This document shows, one piece after another, positions 16,520 to 24,350 of a stretch of DNA of 34,080 nucleotides. Made by a program: the position numbers and the translations under genes. The stretch spans positions 1 through 34,080 of the forward strand of contig JAGAAW010000048.1 in assembly GCA_017615055.1 (NCBI GenBank). The letters run 5' to 3'. Numbering within the stretch: the first letter of the stretch is position 1; every line of letters starts with the position of its first letter. Below the pieces are notes generated by a model, which had not been told where the DNA came from, did no database searches, and saw nothing but the letters and a program-made list of their open reading frames with translations. This DNA is from Fibrobacter sp. (lineage in GTDB: Bacteria > Fibrobacterota > Fibrobacteria > Fibrobacterales > Fibrobacteraceae).

Positions 16520-17035
16520 ATGTTCTGTCCGGAATGCGGCGAAAACTACAATTTCACTGAACCCCGTTGCCCTTGGTGCGGGGCGCCAAAGCCGCATAAA
16601 GAGTCTTCAAACGAAAAAGAAGATATTGTCGAGGAAGAAAAAATCCCGCTCAAGACCCGACTGTATTCCAAGCGTTATGTCGCCGTACTTATTTTGTTCA
16701 TCATCGGAATTACATGTATTACCGTAATTGCGAGAGACGCATTTATTGCTGAAATACAGGATAAGTTTGATTTTAATTCCAATTACTTCATTGCATTCGT
16801 TTACCTATTATGCCTTCCCTTTTTAGGGATCTTGGGATATATGTACGACAGCGAGCAAAAAAAGAATCCCCGGGATGATTCTAAAAACGATCTAGTTTCT
16901 ATGTACAAGACAATGTGGAATTTCTATTATCAGGCTCCATTTAAGTACGGCCACCGTTGTATAAAAGAGCGCAACTACAAGGGCCTAGTTCTTTTTGCGG
17001 CATTCATCGCAGCGCTTGCATTTATATTTATCTAA
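16520..17035 (+). CDS. Zinc-ribbon membrane protein
   Basis: This 171-residue protein begins with a zinc ribbon, CPEC at residues 3-6 and CPWC at 17-20, then an acidic linker and three hydrophobic segments (about 52-70, 90-110 and 154-170). The layout (N-terminal zinc ribbon in the cytoplasm, then membrane helices) is common in small bacterial proteins of unknown function. It is A+T-richer than its neighbours. A TATATT hexamer at 16464-16469 is the best candidate -10 element. It converges on the next gene with only 2 nt between the stops. Confidence 0.75.
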   Translation: MFCPECGENYNFTEPRCPWCGAPKPHKESSNEKEDIVEEEKIPLKTRLYSKRYVAVLILFIIGITCITVIARDAFIAEIQDKFDFNSNYFIAFVYLLCLPFLGILGYMYDSEQKKNPRDDSKNDLVSMYKTMWNFYYQAPFKYGHRCIKERNYKGLVLFAAFIAALAFIFI

Positions 17036-17037
17036 GC

Positions 17038-17661
17038 CTATTTATATTTTCGGCTATAGTTCTCGAAGACGATATTCACGTTAAAATACTCGTTCCGTTC
17101 CTTGCCTTCGGAATCGACGACTTGCATGAGGTCGCAGGTATTGTCGCCATCGCCCACCGTCTGCTGACGCATGAGCCTCCAGCCCATTATCCGCATGATG
17201 AAGTATTCCTCCTCGACATCGATGACAATCCTACCCTCCTTGCAGTTCTTGCCGGAACCGCTCTGCCCTATAGAGCGAAGGAGCCCAAGTTCAATATCGA
17301 GATGGCGTTTTGACTCGACAGAGTCCCCCAACGCCTCCGACGCCCACGAAAGCATCCTATGCGCCGTCATGTTGAGGTAATTTATGTCCAGAATGGACTT
17401 GGTCAATTTCTTGACCTCTGCGTAGTTTTTCTCGCCGGCTGCGGCATACATTTTCCTATTCATTTCGTCAATCTTGCTCTGCTTGCGTTTCACGTACCAG
17501 GAAGTCCTAGCGCAGTTCAGGCGCAGAGCGGCATAGTCCACATCCGTCTCTCCAGCCTTTACTTTATTCAGAATATCGGAGCAAGTCTTTTCGTATTCGT
17601 CCGCATAGGACGTTGCAGCCAAAAACAGGGCTGCGATGAGTGTCAGGGCTAGGCGTTTCAT
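17038..17661 (-). CDS. Secreted DUF4919-like protein
   Basis: This 207-residue protein has a clear Sec signal peptide (MKRLALTLIAALFLAATSYA, cleavage likely before DEYEK). The mature part resembles DUF4919 proteins of the Bacteroidetes/Fibrobacter type: DVDYAALRLNCARTSWY followed by alternating helices, and a C-terminal IVIDVEEEYFIMRIMGW...VVDSEGKERNEYFNV beta-rich half. The frame is open 20 codons upstream, but AGGAGGT lies 5 nt before ATG 17661, so that start is firm. Function unknown; periplasmic or secreted. The mature region contains four cysteines that could form disulfides. Confidence 0.75.
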   Translation of the reverse strand: MKRLALTLIAALFLAATSYADEYEKTCSDILNKVKAGETDVDYAALRLNCARTSWYVKRKQSKIDEMNRKMYAAAGEKNYAEVKKLTKSILDINYLNMTAHRMLSWASEALGDSVESKRHLDIELGLLRSIGQSGSGKNCKEGRIVIDVEEEYFIMRIMGWRLMRQQTVGDGDNTCDLMQVVDSEGKERNEYFNVNIVFENYSRKYK

Positions 17662-17771
17662 GGGGACCTCCTTTTCTGAGGAAGATACACATTCCCATCT
17701 CGCCCAGACCACACTTTCCATAATCCAAGTCGTAATATTACGCGCCTTCCGCGACTAGGCAATACTTCACT

Positions 17772-17803
17772 GGATCCTTCACGCTTCGCGTTCAGGATGA
17801 CGC
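17772..17803 (+). repeat. Dispersed hairpin repeat, copy 2 (short form)
   Basis: GGATCCTTCACGCTTCGCGT then TCAGGATGACGC. Same ends as copy 1 with a shorter centre, lying in the gap between the DUF4919 gene and hisS. Confidence 0.7.
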
Positions 17804-17829
17804 ATACATTTTCCACCCTCATTTTCCTT

Positions 17830-17864
17830 ACTAGTAACTAGTAACTAGTAACTAATAACTATAT
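17830..17864. repeat. 7-bp tandem repeat upstream of hisS
   Basis: ACTAGTA occurs three times in tandem (17830-17850), followed by ACTAATA and ACTATAT. The last unit runs into the putative -10 element of hisS, so a change in copy number would move upstream sequence relative to the promoter. Confidence 0.85.
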
Positions 17865-17872
17865 TTAGCGCC
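17859..17872 (+). promoter_or_regulatory. Promoter-like motif at hisS
   Basis: CTATATTTAGCGCC. TATATT (17860-17865) lies only 10 nt before the hisS ATG and no ribosome-binding site fits in between, so a leaderless or nearly leaderless mRNA is likely. Confidence 0.5.
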
Positions 17873-17875
17873 ACT

Positions 17876-19180
17876 ATGAGCATTTCTATCCCTCAGCTGC
17901 CCAAGGGCACGCGTGATTTTTACCCGGAAGCCCAGCGCATCCAGAACTACATTTTCGATACCTGGCGCAGTGTCGCCGAATCTTTTGCCTACGAAGAATA
18001 TGAAGGCCCGATGTTCGAGCATCTGGAGCTTTACACCGGCAAGTCCGGCGAAGAGATCGTAAGCCAGCTTTACAACTTCAAGGACAAGGGCGACCGCGAA
18101 ATCGCGCTGCGCCCCGAAATGACTCCGACGCTCGCCCGCCTCGTGATCCAGAAGGCCCGCGAGCTCAAGAAGCCCTTCAAGTGGTTCAGCATGCCGCGCC
18201 TTTTCCGCTACGAGAAGGCTCAGAAGGGTCGCCTGCGCGAGTTCTTCCAGCTGAACATGGACATTATCGGCACCGAGAGCATCTACGCCGAAGCCGACCT
18301 GCTCGCCTCCATCGCCACGATGCTACGCAAGTTCGGCCTCAAGGACGGCGAATTCGCGATTGGCGTCTCGAGCCGCAAGCTTTTGGCCACCTACCTCGAA
18401 GAGATCGGCGCCCCGAACCCGGCGCTTGTGTACCCGGTGCTTGACCGCCGCCTGAAAATCGGGCCTGAAGCCTTCGCGAAGGCGCTTGCCGAAGCCGGTC
18501 TCACCGAAGAACAGGTGAAGATGCTCGACGACTTCATGAGCTGCAAGAGCATCGAAGAAGTCAAGACCAAGGTGCACAGCGAAAACGCGACCGCGGCCCT
18601 CGCCGAAATCGAGGACCTGTTCGCCACCCTTACCGCCGCAGGCTACGGCGAATGCGTGAACCTCGACCTCTCCATCGTGCGCGGCCTCGCCTACTACACG
18701 GGCATCGTGTTCGAAGTCTTCGACAAGGGCAAGTCCATGCGTGCCATCGCTGGCGGTGGCCGTTACGATAGCCTCACCGAAAAGCTCGGCGGCGACCGCA
18801 TCCCGGGCGTGGGATTCGGTATGGGCGACGTAGTGCTTGCCGACCTGCTCGCCGAGCACAACCTGCTCCCGAGCCCCAAGCAGAGCGTGGACTTCTACAT
18901 CGCAAGCTTCGGCAACGACATGAAGAAGGTTTTTGAGACCGCACAGATGTTCCGTGACGCGAAGTACGGCAACTGCTCCGTATCGCACCCGCTCGCCCCC
19001 ATGAAGATGGGCAAGCAGCTCGACCAGGCGAACAACCAGGGCGCAAAGATCGTCGTCTACGTAGACGGCTCCAAGGCTGCCGCTGGTGAATTCGAGTACA
19101 AGGACATGCGCGTGGGCGAAATGCTCGTGGGCGACACCTCCGCGATTGTTGCGCGTTTAAAGACCGAGGTAACAAAGTAA
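17876..19180 (+). CDS. hisS: Histidyl-tRNA synthetase
   Basis: This 434-residue class II aminoacyl-tRNA synthetase charges tRNA-His. It starts with PKGTRDFYPEAQRIQ (HisRS N-terminal signature, residues 9-23). It has class II motif 1 around EEYEGPMFEHLELY, motif 2 RYEKAQKGRLREFFQLNMDIIG, the histidine-specific LDLSIVRGLAYYTGIVFEVF, and motif 3 AGGGRYDSL...PGVGFGMG. The last 90 residues form the anticodon-binding domain. Length is standard. It heads the plus-strand group of surface-modification genes, 4 nt upstream of the next start. Confidence 0.97.
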   Translation: MSISIPQLPKGTRDFYPEAQRIQNYIFDTWRSVAESFAYEEYEGPMFEHLELYTGKSGEEIVSQLYNFKDKGDREIALRPEMTPTLARLVIQKARELKKPFKWFSMPRLFRYEKAQKGRLREFFQLNMDIIGTESIYAEADLLASIATMLRKFGLKDGEFAIGVSSRKLLATYLEEIGAPNPALVYPVLDRRLKIGPEAFAKALAEAGLTEEQVKMLDDFMSCKSIEEVKTKVHSENATAALAEIEDLFATLTAAGYGECVNLDLSIVRGLAYYTGIVFEVFDKGKSMRAIAGGGRYDSLTEKLGGDRIPGVGFGMGDVVLADLLAEHNLLPSPKQSVDFYIASFGNDMKKVFETAQMFRDAKYGNCSVSHPLAPMKMGKQLDQANNQGAKIVVYVDGSKAAAGEFEYKDMRVGEMLVGDTSAIVARLKTEVTK

Positions 19181-19184
19181 CAAG

Positions 19185-20753
19185 ATGATGACCCCGTTCA
19201 AATCATTTCTCAGCATTCTAAGTCTATTCGTTGTCCTCGGGCTGCTCGCCTGGGTTTACCCCGCCAGCGGCATTTCGATTGCAAACCACACATTCCGGTT
19301 CCCCGCACTCACGGACATCTTCGAGAAAGAAGACCCGAACGCCCTCGCGGAAGACAACAACGCCGAAACCGACCCGCAGAAAGCTATCGAAGAAATGATG
19401 GCGGCTACGCAGGCAAAGGAACTTGCCGCATTTTCGGACTCGCTGAACTTCTACGAGGATTTCTTCAAGAACGGGCGCAACAGGTTCGACCTGCCGAACA
19501 ACGATCCCACGTGGTTTGACCGTCTGTTCCTGCACCTGGAACTCGCGAAGATGGATTCGAACATCGTGCACATCATGCACTACGGCGACTCGCAGCTCGA
19601 AGAAGACCGCATATCTTCCACCATCCGCGAAGACCTGCAGAAGGAATTCGGCGGTGGCGGCCCAGGCATGCTCCCCGCCGTGCTGAACATCCCGTCGCAG
19701 ACGACTAGCGTGTGGAACAACGGTGACCTTACCCGCTTCATCATGTTCGGCACCGAAGAAGACCGCGCCGACCACAACCGCTACGGACCTCTCGCCCAGG
19801 TGAGCAAGTTGCAGGGCAGCGCCGTCATCGGCATCAAGAAGCGCGAAGACAAGGACGGCAAGTTCACGCGCGTCGGCGGCTACGGCACCATCAAGGTTCT
19901 TGCCAGCAAGCGCGGCAACCTGAAGGTAAGGCTCGCCTATGAAACCACCGTCGTCGAGAACGAAGGCACGGACAAGGAAAAGCGCAAGAAGAAGTTTGTC
20001 GACGCCCCTGCCCCCACGGACGAAAAATTCAATAAGCTCCGCGTGTTCACTTGGAAACTTCCCGACACCACGTCGAACGCGAAGGTCTACCTCTCCGGCA
20101 ATGCCGAAATCTACTCCGTCTCGGTGGACGGCCCCTACGGTGTCGCCGTGGACAACGTCGCCATGCGCGGCAGTTCGGGTACGGTATTCAGCCGCATGGA
20201 CAAGGAACTCCTCGCCGAATCGTTCAAGGCGATGAACGCCCGCCTCATCATCATGGAATACGGCGGAAACCTGGTCCCGAGCATCAACAAGAGCAACATC
20301 GAGTACAACAAGAACCTTATCGCCAAGCAGATCCAGACCATCCAGAACGCGAACCCCGATGCGGACATCCTGTTCATCGGCCCTGCCGACATGGCACGCC
20401 AGCTGGACGGCAAGATGAAGAGCTATCCGGGCTTGCTGCCCACCATCGAGTTCCTGCGCGAAGTCGCGCTCGAGAACGGTGCCGCCTACTGGGATATGTA
20501 CCGCGTGATGGGCGGCGAAGGTTCCATGCGTAAGTGGGTCAAGCAGTCCCCGCCGCTCGCCGGAGCCGACTACATCCACTTCAGCCGCAGGGGTGCCGCC
20601 TACATGGGTGAACTCTTCTGCAACGCGCTGCGCATGCACTACGACTACTTCAAGTTCCGCGACAAGCACAAGATCGACGACGCGAAGCTGAAGGACATCC
20701 AGAAGTTCGCGAAGCCCGCAGAAACGGCACCCAAGGCGGAGGCAGCGCAATGA
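19185..20753 (+). CDS. SGNH-hydrolase-like exported protein (first of pair)
   Basis: This 522-residue protein has one N-terminal hydrophobic segment (about 8-27; signal anchor). The SGNH pattern is present: block I HYGDSQLEED with S136 as candidate nucleophile, a conserved asparagine and glycine in DNVAMRGSSGT, MEYGGN, and block V DYIHFSRRG with D462 and H465. A beta-rich insert (about 200-310) separates the blocks. Together with the next two genes it resembles AlgX/AlgJ- or PatB-like partners of an MBOAT protein, which move acyl groups onto surface polysaccharide or peptidoglycan. ATG codons at 19185 and 19188 are both possible. The gene overlaps its downstream neighbour by 4 nt. Confidence 0.8.
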   Translation: MMTPFKSFLSILSLFVVLGLLAWVYPASGISIANHTFRFPALTDIFEKEDPNALAEDNNAETDPQKAIEEMMAATQAKELAAFSDSLNFYEDFFKNGRNRFDLPNNDPTWFDRLFLHLELAKMDSNIVHIMHYGDSQLEEDRISSTIREDLQKEFGGGGPGMLPAVLNIPSQTTSVWNNGDLTRFIMFGTEEDRADHNRYGPLAQVSKLQGSAVIGIKKREDKDGKFTRVGGYGTIKVLASKRGNLKVRLAYETTVVENEGTDKEKRKKKFVDAPAPTDEKFNKLRVFTWKLPDTTSNAKVYLSGNAEIYSVSVDGPYGVAVDNVAMRGSSGTVFSRMDKELLAESFKAMNARLIIMEYGGNLVPSINKSNIEYNKNLIAKQIQTIQNANPDADILFIGPADMARQLDGKMKSYPGLLPTIEFLREVALENGAAYWDMYRVMGGEGSMRKWVKQSPPLAGADYIHFSRRGAAYMGELFCNALRMHYDYFKFRDKHKIDDAKLKDIQKFAKPAETAPKAEAAQ

Positions 20754-22480
20754 CAAGACTCCCGCGCATCCTTTGCCTTGTAGCAGGCGTCCTCGCAACC
20801 GCGCTATTCGCAGCGCCCCCGGTTTCCACGCCCGCAGGCTACGTCGTCGACTTTACCAAATACGACTTCATCGATTCCACGCTGAACATTATCCAGTACC
20901 CCAGCGGCAAGGATGCCTTCGAGCCCTTCTTCCAGAAGATGGACACGCTCGTGTTCGAGAACAAGGGTAAGATAAACATTCTCCACATCGGTGGTTCGCA
21001 CATCCAGGCCGACGTCGTGTCAGGCCGTATCCGCGAGCACCTCGTGAAGGAATATCCCGGCTCTTCTGCAGGCCGCGGCTTCGTATTCCCCTACTCCGCT
21101 GCCCGCACCAACACGCCTTCCAGTTACGGCTCGCAATACAAGGGCGTGTGGGACATGAGCAAGAACGTGCTCCGCGAAGTCCGTAAGCCTCTCGGGCTCC
21201 TGGGTATCGCCGTCAGCACGTCTGACCCGCGCGCCGAATTCACGCTCCTGCTCGACAAGTACAATTCCGCCCCGATCTACGCCGAAACAAAGTTCCGCCT
21301 CTTCGGGTACAGCGACAGCAATAATGTCGTCCCCGTGCTCGTAGTCGATTCGGTGGATATCAAGGGTGTACGCGACACTGCAACGCAGAGCTACGTGTTC
21401 AAGAGCCCCCGCCCGATAGACACGCTCCATTTCGAATTCCGCTGGGCAGACAAGGAACTGCAGGCGAAGGTCACGCAGTACCTCATCGACTCGCTCGTGC
21501 AGGATTCCATCTACCGCGCAAACCTGGACACGCTCAGCGCAGATTCCACAGCAGACAGCACCGCAAAGAAGAATGCGCTCCCCGAGAACCAGGAAGCCTC
21601 CGCAGACTCCATGTACCAGGGCAACTGCGACATCATGGACACAACCTGCCTCGAGAAGGAAGAACCCAAGAACGACCTTCTCGCCGCGTGCAGGATTTTC
21701 CTGGATTCTACCAAGGCCGATACGACCGCAAAAGACACGATTGCAGCAGATTCTACCCGCAAGAACGATTCCACCGTCGTGGCGGACACGCTGCAAAAAG
21801 CGATATGCGATTCGCTGATCGCGCTTTCCGAGACGCTTTCGATTGTGCGCCCGCGCTTCACCATGACCGGCGTCATCTCCGAATCGGACTACCCGGGTAT
21901 CGTCTACACGAACGTCGGCATCAACGGCGCCCGCATCGCGCACTACTTCGAAGAAGTCTGCCCGCTGTTCGAGAAGGAACTCGCCTTCCTCAAGCCCGAC
22001 CTCGTGATATTCGCAATAGGCATCAACGACGCGAACGTAGAGAAATTCGACGACAAAACCTTCCGCAACAACTACGACATTCTCATCGAGCGCATCAGGC
22101 GCGTGAACCCGAATGTCGCGTTCATTTTCGAAACAAACAACGACATGTACCGCAAGGTGCGCAAACGCCGCTACGTGCAGCACCCTGTGGGCGAACAGGC
22201 ACGCAAGGCATTCTTTGCGCTTGCCGAAAAGCACAAGGCCGGCGTGTGGGACAAGTTCTCCCTGATGGGCGGTCTTGGTTCCATGGCAAAATGGGAAAAG
22301 GCTAGCCTCGCGAAGAAGGACAAGATCCACTTCAACATGGCGGGCTACCACCTGCTCGGCGACATGTTCTACAAGGCGCTTATCGACTCGTACCAGGAGC
22401 ATATCGCGAACCTCCCCGCGATTAAGCCGGCAGAAAAGAAGCCCGAAGAAAAACCTGATACGTCCAAAACCAAGAAATAA
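20750..22480 (+). CDS. SGNH-hydrolase-like secreted protein (second of pair)
   Basis: This 576-residue protein has a signal peptide (cleavage near ALFAA-PPVS, about residue 21). The nucleophile block reads HIGGSHIQAD (S83), so the usual GDS Asp is replaced by Gly. The closing block is DKIHFNMAGYHLLGD with the DxxH pair intact, and GINDANVEKFDD supplies the asparagine block. Between about residues 255 and 355 there is an insert rich in Asp, Ser, Thr, Lys and Ala with ADSTADSTAKK- and STKADTTAKD-like repeats and three cysteines, which splits the catalytic domain. ATG 20750 overlaps the previous stop (ATGA). A paralogue of the preceding gene with a different insert; probably a periplasmic acyltransferase or esterase partner. 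Confidence 0.8.
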   Translation: MTRLPRILCLVAGVLATALFAAPPVSTPAGYVVDFTKYDFIDSTLNIIQYPSGKDAFEPFFQKMDTLVFENKGKINILHIGGSHIQADVVSGRIREHLVKEYPGSSAGRGFVFPYSAARTNTPSSYGSQYKGVWDMSKNVLREVRKPLGLLGIAVSTSDPRAEFTLLLDKYNSAPIYAETKFRLFGYSDSNNVVPVLVVDSVDIKGVRDTATQSYVFKSPRPIDTLHFEFRWADKELQAKVTQYLIDSLVQDSIYRANLDTLSADSTADSTAKKNALPENQEASADSMYQGNCDIMDTTCLEKEEPKNDLLAACRIFLDSTKADTTAKDTIAADSTRKNDSTVVADTLQKAICDSLIALSETLSIVRPRFTMTGVISESDYPGIVYTNVGINGARIAHYFEEVCPLFEKELAFLKPDLVIFAIGINDANVEKFDDKTFRNNYDILIERIRRVNPNVAFIFETNNDMYRKVRKRRYVQHPVGEQARKAFFALAEKHKAGVWDKFSLMGGLGSMAKWEKASLAKKDKIHFNMAGYHLLGDMFYKALIDSYQEHIANLPAIKPAEKKPEEKPDTSKTKK

Positions 22481-22495
22481 TTTTGCATTGAAGTC

Positions 22496-24346
22496 ATGCT
22501 CGATTACCTGATACCTTACCTCACCCGCACCTTCGCTTTCGACCAGAACAGCCCCCTGCTCTTTACGCAGTTCTACTTCTGGGGATTCTTCGCGGTCGTG
22601 TTCGCCATCTTCTCGCTCGTCCACCGGAAGCTTTTGCTCCGTAACGCATTCCTGTTTGCGACCAGCCTTTTCTTCTACTACAAGACAAGCGGCAGCTACG
22701 TCTGCATCCTCATCTTCTGCGTGATTGCGAACTTCTTTATAGGCAAGTGGATTGAAAAGGCTCAGGTGCAGTGGAAAAAGAAGTTCCTGATGATCATCGT
22801 CGTCATCATCGACCTGCTCGTTCTCTGCTACTACAAGTACTCCTACTTCTTCCTGGATGCCCTCTACGACTTTACCGGCATCGAACTGCACGTGTACAAC
22901 TTCTTCGCCGCCGCAAGCAACAAGATGTTCGGCACGCATTCGCTCGTCGATACCATCATTTTGCCCGTGGGCATCTCGTTCTTCACGTTCCAGGCGATGA
23001 GTTACTGCATCGACATCTACCGCGGTAAAATCAAGCCCGTAACGAACATTCTCAACTTCGGTTTCTACCTCTCGTTCTTCCCGCAGCTGGTGGCAGGCCC
23101 CATCGTGCGCGCCGACAAGTTCGTCCCGCAGCTTTACAAGCCGTATTTCCTCCCGCGCCGCACCTTCGGCATCGCCGTGTTCTGGATATTGAACGGCCTC
23201 GGCAAGAAGATCATTTTGAGCGACTACCTCGCGACAAACTTCGTGGACCGCGTGTTTGACCAGCCGCTGCTCTACACTGGCCTCGAGAACCTCATCGCGC
23301 TCTTCGCCTACTCCCTGCAGGTCTACGCCGACTTCTCGGGCTATACCGACATCGCCATCGGCGTGGCTCTCCTCATGGGCTTCCGCCTGCCGCAGAACTT
23401 CAACAGTCCCTACAAGGCGCTCTCCCCCACCGAATTCTGGCGCCGTTGGCACATTTCGCTTTCTAGTTGGTGGCGCGACTACCTGTACATTCCGCTGGGC
23501 GGCAACCGCAACGCGACCCTCGGCACGTTCTTCTGGATGGGCTTCTTGAGCCTTGTCGCCATCATGCTTTCGGGCAGTGTCTGGGTCGGCATCGCCCTCG
23601 GCGCATTCTTCCTCTACATCGGCATCTACGCCTACTTCAAGCCGGATTCCCGCAAGTTCATTACCACCAACATGAACGCCATGGCAACCCAGATCGTGGG
23701 CGGTTGGTGGCACGGAGCCAGCTGGAACTTTATCATCTGGGGCGGTCTCAACGGCTTTGGCCAGGTGTTCAACAAAATCTGGTGCAAGCGAAGCCTCACC
23801 TTCCGCGCAAGTGCGTCATTCATCCTGTTCGCCGCAAGCGCCATCATCTTCAAGAACTACCACATCGCCATCTTTGCGATTACCGCCGTCTATTTCGGCG
23901 TGCTGTTCTTCGGCATCTATGCCGTGCTCGTGTTCCGCCTGTTCAGCCAAAAAACATACCACTGGCTGTACGTGGCATGGAACGTGACGCTCACCTTCGT
24001 GTTCATTACCTTCACGCGACTCTTCTTCCGCGCGGGCTCCAACCTCGACCCCGCCGAAGCGAACGAAGTCGCCTGGAACACTGCGAAGAACATGGTCCAG
24101 CAGATGGGTACCGCCTGGAAATGGGATACACTCGGCACCATCGCCTGGGAGCACATCAACATCATCCTCGTGTTTATCGCAGGCATGCTCATCCACTGGG
24201 TTCCCAAGAAATGGAAGAGCCGCTACCGCATCACGTTCGCCTCGCAGCCTCTCCCGCTGATGGTCCTCAGCACGGCATTCATCATATTCATCATCTACCA
24301 GTTCATGAGTGCCGACAGTTGCCCGTTCATTTACTTCCAGTTCTAG
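22496..24346 (+). CDS. MBOAT-family membrane O-acyltransferase (AlgI/DltB-like)
   Basis: This 616-residue polytopic protein has about 12 membrane helices. Signatures are ILPVGISFFTFQAMSYCIDIYRG (near residue 158), YADFSGYTDIAIGVALLMGF, FWRRWHISLSSWWRDYLYIPLGG, and the catalytic-His motif WWHGASWNFIIWGGLNG (about 403-419). The family takes an acyl group from a cytoplasmic donor and hands it across the membrane for O-acylation of alginate, teichoic acid or peptidoglycan. Location just after two SGNH proteins supports a surface polysaccharide O-acetylation module. The substrate is unknown. It starts 15 nt after the previous stop and ends 4 nt before the next start. Confidence 0.92.
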   Translation: MLDYLIPYLTRTFAFDQNSPLLFTQFYFWGFFAVVFAIFSLVHRKLLLRNAFLFATSLFFYYKTSGSYVCILIFCVIANFFIGKWIEKAQVQWKKKFLMIIVVIIDLLVLCYYKYSYFFLDALYDFTGIELHVYNFFAAASNKMFGTHSLVDTIILPVGISFFTFQAMSYCIDIYRGKIKPVTNILNFGFYLSFFPQLVAGPIVRADKFVPQLYKPYFLPRRTFGIAVFWILNGLGKKIILSDYLATNFVDRVFDQPLLYTGLENLIALFAYSLQVYADFSGYTDIAIGVALLMGFRLPQNFNSPYKALSPTEFWRRWHISLSSWWRDYLYIPLGGNRNATLGTFFWMGFLSLVAIMLSGSVWVGIALGAFFLYIGIYAYFKPDSRKFITTNMNAMATQIVGGWWHGASWNFIIWGGLNGFGQVFNKIWCKRSLTFRASASFILFAASAIIFKNYHIAIFAITAVYFGVLFFGIYAVLVFRLFSQKTYHWLYVAWNVTLTFVFITFTRLFFRAGSNLDPAEANEVAWNTAKNMVQQMGTAWKWDTLGTIAWEHINIILVFIAGMLIHWVPKKWKSRYRITFASQPLPLMVLSTAFIIFIIYQFMSADSCPFIYFQF

Positions 24347-24350
24347 GTTG

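Noticed and set aside
21020-23713. 897-codon open frame on the minus strand
   Set aside because: It runs antisense across two well-supported genes (SGNH protein and MBOAT protein) and arises from their G+C-rich codon use. The translation is His/Val/Glu-rich with no domain.
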